Positions 59,066 to 64,000 of a stretch of DNA of 64,000 bases are shown here, in pieces (position 1 is the stretch's first letter; each line of letters begins with the position of its first letter). Location of the stretch: positions 1 through 64,000 of the forward strand of contig JADKAW010000026.1 of assembly GCA_016719055.1 (NCBI GenBank). The letters are read 5' to 3'. The DNA is from Candidatus Rhodoferax mariagerensis (GTDB taxonomy: Bacteria; Pseudomonadota; Gammaproteobacteria; Burkholderiales; Burkholderiaceae_C). The notes beneath the pieces are model-generated. The model saw only the letters and a program-made list of their open reading frames with translations. It had not been told where the DNA came from and searched no databases. The position numbers and the translations under genes were made by a program.

Positions 59066-59366
59066 TTAGGGTGCCGCTGGGGCTCGGTAGCGCTTGACCA
59101 GGGGCACCTCAGCCAGACGGTTCTCATGCCAGCGTGCCACCAGTCGCTTGGTTTGGGCGCGACTGTAGCTGCTGGTGCGCAGGCAAGCCAGTATCACGCC
59201 ACGCTCGCATTTGTTGCGATGCGGGTAGTCAAAGCGCTGGCACCCGGCTGATGTGTGCGTATCTTTGGCCATCGTCTTCTTTGTCTACCCCGCTGAAGCT
59301 GATCTCAGGCGTCGCTTTGAGAAGGTCTTGCAGTTGCGCAATCGTACGCAGCTTTGTTTCGTTCAT
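59066..59366 (-). pseudogene. Integrase-core transposase, N-terminal part (frameshifted)
   Basis: From ATG 59366 the minus strand reads MNETKLRTIAQLQDLLKATP and EISFSGVDKEDDGQRY. After a shift near 59250 it continues RFDYPHRNKCERGVILACLR and SYSRAQTKRLVARWHENRLA to YRAPAAP. This is the N-terminal region of the same transposase type whose C-terminal part lies at 56770-57483. Both are on the minus strand in the right order, so they may be halves of one interrupted element. Confidence 0.65.
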
Positions 59367-59494
59367 GTTGATCAACATCCTTGGATGATCAACCTGCTGG
59401 CAATTGCTTGGCCTAATGGAGTCGCTTTGGGCTCATTCCTGGGTGGAAATACACGCGCCGCTCAGGCTCACACCTCGTTGGACAAGGCTTCCGG

Positions 59495-59523
59495 TTCAAA
59501 CGTGCCGAATCGCGGGCTATAAT
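59495..59523 (+). promoter_or_regulatory. Probable rpmB-rpmG promoter
   Basis: TTCAAA (59495-59500), a 17-bp spacer and a perfect TATAAT (59518-59523) lie about 125 bp upstream of rpmB. The -10 matches consensus, the -35 only partly. Confidence 0.6.
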
Positions 59524-59647
59524 GATAAGCTTTGTTGAGATCGTCCGTGAGGGCACATCACGGCAAACGGGTTACCGCCACCCGGTTCTTGGCGAGGTTA
59601 GGCTTTTGGCGTCAGTCATGGCCGTTAAAAAGTATCGGAGTGTCCCT

Positions 59648-59881
59648 ATGGCACGCGTATGTGAAGTTACGGGTAAAGGCCCGATGGTCGGGAACAATGT
59701 TTCCCACGCCAACAATAAAACCAAGCGCAGGTTCTTGCCGAATCTGCAATATCGCCGTTTCTGGGTGGAGTCTGAAAACCGCTGGGTTCGCCTGCGAATA
59801 TCAAATGCCGGTCTGCGTTTGATCGACAAAAACGGTGTTGATTCGGTGCTCGCAGATTTGCGTGCCCGCGGTCAAGCTTAA
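59648..59881 (+). CDS. rpmB: 50S ribosomal protein L28
   Basis: 77 residues starting MARVCEVTGKGPMVGNNVSH, with NKTKRRFLPNLQYRRFWVES and the C-terminal RISNAGLRLIDKNGVDSVLA. The start at 59648 has GGAG 8 bp upstream. The longer upstream frame is not part of the family. It is the first gene of the rpmB-rpmG operon, which is itself intact despite mobile debris on both sides. Confidence 0.97.
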   Translation: MARVCEVTGKGPMVGNNVSHANNKTKRRFLPNLQYRRFWVESENRWVRLRISNAGLRLIDKNGVDSVLADLRARGQA

Positions 59882-59914
59882 TTCATTCAATTCCCAACCT
59901 TCAGAAAGAGCATC

Positions 59915-60085
59915 ATGGCAACCAAAGGCGGACGCGAAAAAATCAAGCTGGAATCTACAGCCGGCACTGGTCATTTCTACACAACCAGCAAAAACAAGAA
60001 GATCATGCCCGAAAAAATGCTGATCAAGAAATTTGATCCGAAAGCACGCAAGCATGTCGACTACAAAGAGATGAAACTGAAGTAA
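59915..60085 (+). CDS. rpmG: 50S ribosomal protein L33
   Basis: 56 residues: MATKGGREKIKLESTAGTGH, then FYTTSKNKKIMPEKMLIKKF, then DPKARKHVDYKEMKLK. It lacks the CxxC pairs of the zinc-binding form, so it is the zinc-independent type. It lies 33 bp after rpmB with an AGAAAGAG ribosome-binding site. Confidence 0.97.
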   Translation: MATKGGREKIKLESTAGTGHFYTTSKNKKIMPEKMLIKKFDPKARKHVDYKEMKLK

Positions 60086-60100
60086 TTCAGTCTTGACCCC

Positions 60101-60131
60101 GAAAAAGGCCCACTCTGTAACGGGCTTTTTC
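60101..60131 (+). terminator. Rho-independent terminator after rpmG
   Basis: GAAAAAGGCCC and GGGCTTTTTC form a stem with one bulged G and a loop of about 10 bases, starting 16 bp after the rpmG stop. The run of T in the right arm fits a terminator. Confidence 0.75.
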
Positions 60132-60418
60132 ACTACTGTCCGGTCAAAAGTCAAACAAAATCAACTGGTTAGAGATGGGTGCTGGTTGGCTTTGTAAGTC
60201 ATCAGCCTCCAAGGCGCATGAAACCTGGGTTTTCTCGAAAACCGAGACCGACAGAATCTGTAGACAAGTGTAGAGCGAGGATTTCAGTAGCAGCTCCTTT
60301 TTGACAATAGTGAGGTTGCCCCTGTTTCCCGAATACGAAGGGACTTCCCGCTTCCCGGTAACGGCATCAACGTGCCAAGATTGGGTTTTGGAAAGTCAAT
60401 CTACAACCGAGAAGTCCC
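60132..60418. other. Region between the rpmG terminator and the IS110-type gene
   Basis: About 290 bp. The right part probably contains the left end and promoter of the IS110/IS1111-type element. No gene or clear terminal repeat was identified. Confidence 0.35.
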
Positions 60419-61440
60419 ATGAGTAAGATTACACGAGTTGGCGTTGATTTGGCAAAGAATTTGATCCAGGTTCACGCTGTGGATGCTGCTGGGAAAGTTG
60501 TCACCAATCGACAACTCAAGCGCGATAAGTTTATTGAATGGTGCATGCAACTGCCAGCCATGTGTTTGTTGGCAATGGAATCCTGCTGGGCGCACTACTG
60601 GGCGCGCAAACACTGAACTGGGCTTGGATGCCCGCATCATCGCCGCGACTTGGTGACACCCTATCGCCAACAAGGCAAAGGCGGCAAAAACGATGCCAAC
60701 GATGCAGCAGCCATCTGTGAGGCAGCCCTCGCCCAAGCATGCGCTTTGTCGCTGTCAAAACCGTTGATCAGCAAAGCATGCTCAGTGTGCATCGGCTGCG
60801 TGAAGGCTACAAAGCTGACCGCACCGCCTGCATCAACCGCATTGCGCACTGCTGACGGAGTTTGGTCTGGTATTTCCCCAAAGCCCCGGGTATTGAGTGC
60901 GCAGCCCAGTGACACGCTTGAAGATGCCAGCAACGCCTTGTCGGGGCTGGCGCATGACCATTGAACGTGCCCAAATGCAGTGGAAAGAACTCGATGACCA
61001 TATCGACTGGTGCGACCAGCGCATAGCGGCGCACCATAAGCAAAACGAGCAGGTTCGCCAAGCCACCGAGCCTGGGCGTGGGGCCTGTCACTGCCTCAGC
61101 GGTGGTGGCCACCGTGGCAACTTCAAGCAGTTCAAGAGTGGCTCCCAGTTTGGCGCCTGGTTGGGGCTGACACCACGACAAAACTCCAGTGGGGCAAGAA
61201 TAATCTGGTGGCATCACCAAGCATGGTGAAGTCTCTGCGAACGCTGCTGATCCAGGGTGCCAAATCGGCTGTTATGACGGCACACCGGCGCGAAGACCCG
61301 ATCTCCAAGTGGGTGCATCAATTGCGTGAAAAATCAGGCTGGCAAAGGCCACAGTAGCGTTGGCGAACAAGAATGCGCGCATTCTGTGGGCCGTGTTCAC
61401 CAAGGATAAGCCGTTTGATGCGGGCCTATCAGCGTCAAGC
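60419..61440 (+). pseudogene. IS110-family (IS1111 group) transposase, multiply frameshifted
   Basis: Starts MSKITRVGVDLAKNLIQVHA, the DEDD-type N-terminus with the first Asp. Further pieces appear in changing frames: RQQGKGGKNDANDAAAICEA, RLREGYKADRTACINRI, MTIERAQMQWKELDDHIDWC, GSQFGAWLGLTPRQNSSG and KWVHQLREKSGWQKATVALA. At least five indels break it. It ends near 61440 without a clear stop of the family. Inactive, but trans-mobilisation of the ends cannot be excluded. Confidence 0.8.
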
Positions 61441-61787
61441 CGGGTTCACCACAAGCCGCCATGTGTGCAGCTTGAAGACGCTTTAGAAAGATGGAAGGTT
61501 TCCTTGCCAGACGTAAATGTGAAGATGCAATCAACAGCCAGACCGGCAGCAGGTAAGCTCGGTAAGGGTTCAGTGGCTTTGGACCACGGTTTCCGATTGG
61601 GCCCTGCTGAGCGGTTCGGTCCGCACCGAAATATCAGTGCAACAAGGCCGTCTGTAGATGTGCGGTCTGTTTCCTCGTTTTATTGCCGCTTTCGTTTACA
61701 CAAATGCAATGAATACCGTTTATCAAGAAAATGCAGAAAAACCTGTTGGACCTGTGAGAAGTCCCTGTAGACTCCTTAGCCAGCCGA
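61441..61787. other. Stretch without a recognisable gene
   Basis: About 350 bp between the IS110 and IS3 remnants. Only fragmentary frames without family resemblance were seen. The IS110 right end should lie at its left edge. Confidence 0.35.
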
Positions 61788-62294
61788 TTATGCGGTTTTC
61801 CTGTCGTGCTGCTGGGCCGCGGACCAGCGTTGTTCAGACACCATTGGACTGACATAGTCCAGCGTCTGATGCAGTCGTGTGCTGTTGTAAAAACCCAGCC
61901 AGTCAATCACCTCATCCATGGCCGCTCGGCGGGTGGCAAATCGTCGGCCATGCAGGCGTGCTACCTTAAGATGCCCCCATAGGCTCTCAGTGGGTGCGTT
62001 GTCCCAAAGTCACCACGTCGGCTCATCGATGACTTCATCGCGTAGCGTTTCAATGCGTTCTGGAAATCGTTCCCGCAGTATTGGCTGCCCCGGTCTGAAT
62101 GAACTATCAACCCGGGCGCAGGCTTTCGCCGGAAATACGCCATGCGCAGTGCATCGACCACCAGACTGGCCTGCATGTGGCCGTTACAGGAACTGCCTAT
62201 CCACCTTTGACCAGACGCACCGCTTCCATCTTGAACTCCAGCGTGTATTTGCCCCTGGCTTGCCCGTCTTTCCTCTTGCTTGCTCATCTTCCAT
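61788..62294 (-). pseudogene. IS3-family element remnant (OrfA start joined to OrfB C-terminus)
   Basis: The right end reads QARGKYTLEFKMEAVRLVKG G on the minus strand, an OrfA N-terminus, but after about 40 codons jumps into OrfB: LVVDALRMAYFRRKPAPGLI, HSDRGSQYCGNDFQNALKRY, SMSRRGD, then in shifted frames DNAPTESLWGHLKVARLHGR and RLHQTLDYVSPMVSEQRWSA, stopping at 61788. An internal deletion and at least two frameshifts make it inactive. Confidence 0.75.
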
Positions 62295-62775
62295 CCTCCA
62301 ATGTCTGAAATTTTCCTTCAGCTATGGAGTCCGTTTTTCAGGGGCAACCTCAAAGCATCTGATCCTGTACGAAGTTTGGCGCAAGCGCCCAACCGCAACG
62401 ATACCTGCTGCATGTGTTTGTACAACTCCACTAACCGGTTCAGATTGCACACGCCATCGTTAATGGCAAATTCATTGAATGGGCGCCACCAAGGTTGAAC
62501 AGTTTTGTGGCAAACACGCCAGTTACCAGACACTTTCAAGTGAAGTCCCTAAGTTAGAATCTAAGGCTACCTGAAATCTGACTTTACTTGTTGATGGGCT
62601 GAGTCGGTTTGGGAAACGGTTTGGGAAAGGATGATCAATCGTCAAGATTATTCTGCCTTTCATGGCATAGCAATTCGGTGTCAACTTGGGCCATCTCGCT
62701 TTGAGCCCTAACACTGGTAACACCCTTTTTCGATGTGTGGTCCAGTGCACCGCACAATTTTATGGAGAATTTTTG
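62295..62775. other. Region upstream of tig, unresolved
   Basis: About 480 bp. The minus strand has one frame of odd composition (62318-62539) with VCHKTVQPWWRPFNEFAIND and RLVELYKHMQQ, which could be debris of another transposase-like gene. The right part should contain the tig promoter, and a GGAG site precedes the tig start at 62764-62767. Nothing else recognised. Confidence 0.35.
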
Positions 62776-64000
62776 ATGGTTATCGCGGTAGAGACACTTG
62801 ACAAGTTAGAACGCAAAATGACGTTGAACCTGCCGTTGGGCACTATCCAGACAGAAGTGTCTGCTCGACTGAAAAAGCTGGCGCGCACTGTCAAGATGGA
62901 TGGTTTTCGCCCAGGTAAGGTGCCTATGAACGTGGTTGCCCAGCGCTACGGCTATAACGTGCAGTACGAAGTCATGAATGACAAGGTCGGCGAAGCATTT
63001 TTTAACGCTGCCAATGAAGCAAAACTACGCGTTGCGGGCCAGCCATCCATCAACGAAAAGGACGGGGCTGCCGAAGGTGAAATGCTGTTTGAGGCAATTT
63101 TCGAGGTGTATCCAGATGTCAAGATCGGCGATCTGTCGACGGCAGAAGTCGAAAAGGTTGCGACAGAAGTGTCTGATGCCGCGGTCGAAAGAACGGTTGA
63201 TATTCTACGCAAGCAACGCCGCACGTTTTCTTTACGGCCGCATGAAGCGGCTGCTGTCGATGGTGATCGTGTGGTGGTTGATTTTGAAGGCAAGATTGAC
63301 GGCGAAGCGTTTGCCGGTGGCAAGGCCGAGGACTATCAGTTCATTCTGGGGGACGGTCAAATGCTCAAAGAGTTTGAAGACGCCACACGTGGCCTCAAAC
63401 TGGGCGAAAGCAAAACTTTTCCCTTGGTGTTTCCCGCCGATTACCATGGTAAAGAAGTTGCGGGCAAAACCGCCGATTTCAGGGTGACCGTCAAAAAAAT
63501 TGAGGCCGCACATTTGCCAGAAGTTAACGAGGCTTTGGCGAAATCTTTGGGCATTGCCGATGCCTCCGTTGAAGGCTTGCGTGCTGACATCAAGAAGAAC
63601 CTTGAACGTGAAGTCAAGTCACGCTTGTTGGCCCGCAACAAAACAGCGGTTTTGGATGCTCTGGTCGCCAAGGCCGAGTTAGATCTACCCCAGGCCAGCG
63701 TGCGCGCCGAGATGAGCAGGCTGCTTGAAGGTGCCCGTGCAGACCTCAAGCAACGTGGTATCAAGGATGCCGACAAGGTAGAAATTCCCGATGATGTTTT
63801 TCGACCACAAGCTGAAAAGCGAGTGCGCCTTGGTCTAGTGGTTGCCGAATTAGTGCGTGCCAATGACCTTCAGGCAAAAATGGATCAGGTCAAGGCGCAT
63901 ATCGACGAACTGGCAGCCAGCTACGAAAAACCCGCCGAAGTGTCCCGTTGGTACTTCAGCGACAGAAAGCGGCTGGCTGAAGTGGAAGCAATCGTTCTGG
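62776..64000 (+). CDS. tig: Trigger factor (3' end outside window)
   Basis: Ribosome-associated chaperone and peptidyl-prolyl isomerase. The visible 408 codons start MVIAVETLDKLERKMTLNLP. The ribosome-binding domain carries GFRPGKVPMNVVAQRYGYNV near residue 50, the FKBP-like domain is at about 155-240 (DRVVVDFEGKIDGEAFAGGK), and the C-terminal helical arms follow. The family is about 430-440 residues, so only the tail is missing. The ATG at 62776 has GGAG 8 bp upstream. Confidence 0.97.
   Translation, partial: MVIAVETLDKLERKMTLNLPLGTIQTEVSARLKKLARTVKMDGFRPGKVPMNVVAQRYGYNVQYEVMNDKVGEAFFNAANEAKLRVAGQPSINEKDGAAEGEMLFEAIFEVYPDVKIGDLSTAEVEKVATEVSDAAVERTVDILRKQRRTFSLRPHEAAAVDGDRVVVDFEGKIDGEAFAGGKAEDYQFILGDGQMLKEFEDATRGLKLGESKTFPLVFPADYHGKEVAGKTADFRVTVKKIEAAHLPEVNEALAKSLGIADASVEGLRADIKKNLEREVKSRLLARNKTAVLDALVAKAELDLPQASVRAEMSRLLEGARADLKQRGIKDADKVEIPDDVFRPQAEKRVRLGLVVAELVRANDLQAKMDQVKAHIDELAASYEKPAEVSRWYFSDRKRLAEVEAIVL

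Noticed and set aside
1..64000. CRISPR array or diversity-generating retroelement
   Set aside because: No regularly spaced direct repeats with unique spacers were seen. The only reverse transcriptase belongs to a group II intron, with no template/variable repeat near the tail genes.

Overview
The window looks like a chromosome segment of a betaproteobacterium of the order Burkholderiales, most likely Comamonadaceae (Rhodoferax or Polaromonas type). This is inferred from the GC-rich coding style, the sequences of GlmM, TrxB, FtsK and AroC, and short intergenic repeats of a kind common in that family. No database search was possible.

Bases 1-27119 are most of a Mu-like transposable prophage. 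The left end lies outside the window. On the left are a minus-strand XRE repressor and small regulators. The plus-strand early operon encodes a MuA-type DDE transposase, a MuB-type ATPase, a Gam-like protein, GemA and a Mor activator. Late genes follow for protease/scaffold, capsid, head completion, tail tube, tape measure and a set of tail-tip proteins. The right end, with repeated transposase-site-like sequences, is at 27119, inside a host gene with a fibronectin-III-like fragment. No lysis, terminase, portal or head-morphogenesis genes lie between mor and the protease gene, so the element as read looks defective. Several phage genes carry single-base frameshifts.

Bases 27120-44954 are mostly core chromosome. 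They hold an Rpn-family nuclease gene broken by a MITE-like insertion, glmM, a GNAT acetyltransferase, a small membrane protein, a Ppx/GppA phosphatase, a dienoyl-CoA reductase fused to a crotonase with a divergent PadR regulator, a DHH phosphoesterase, a YlqF/RbgA GTPase, a YhgE/Pip membrane protein, a sensor diguanylate cyclase, arfB, trhP (yegQ) and aroC. Related intergenic repeats of about 45 bp sit between several of these genes, and one has become the coding linker of the reductase-crotonase fusion.

Bases 44955-48172 look like a worn-out integrative island. A tRNA-Gly remnant, an antitoxin fragment and an integrase fragment surround a ZIP-type transporter gene with an inserted cyclic-nucleotide-binding domain, and the island ends at an intact tRNA-Gly(CCC). 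Bases 48188-51262 hold a MAPEG protein, a small membrane protein gene split by about 540 bp of A/C-rich low-complexity sequence (probably a sequencing or assembly artefact), a glutathione S-transferase and tRNA-Ala(CGC).

Bases 51263-62775 are a mobile-element graveyard around four housekeeping genes: ftsK and trxB (divergent), then rpmB and rpmG. Fragments of a group II intron, IS66, IS21, an integrase-core transposase, IS110/IS1111 and IS3 elements lie on both sides. The window ends inside tig (trigger factor).
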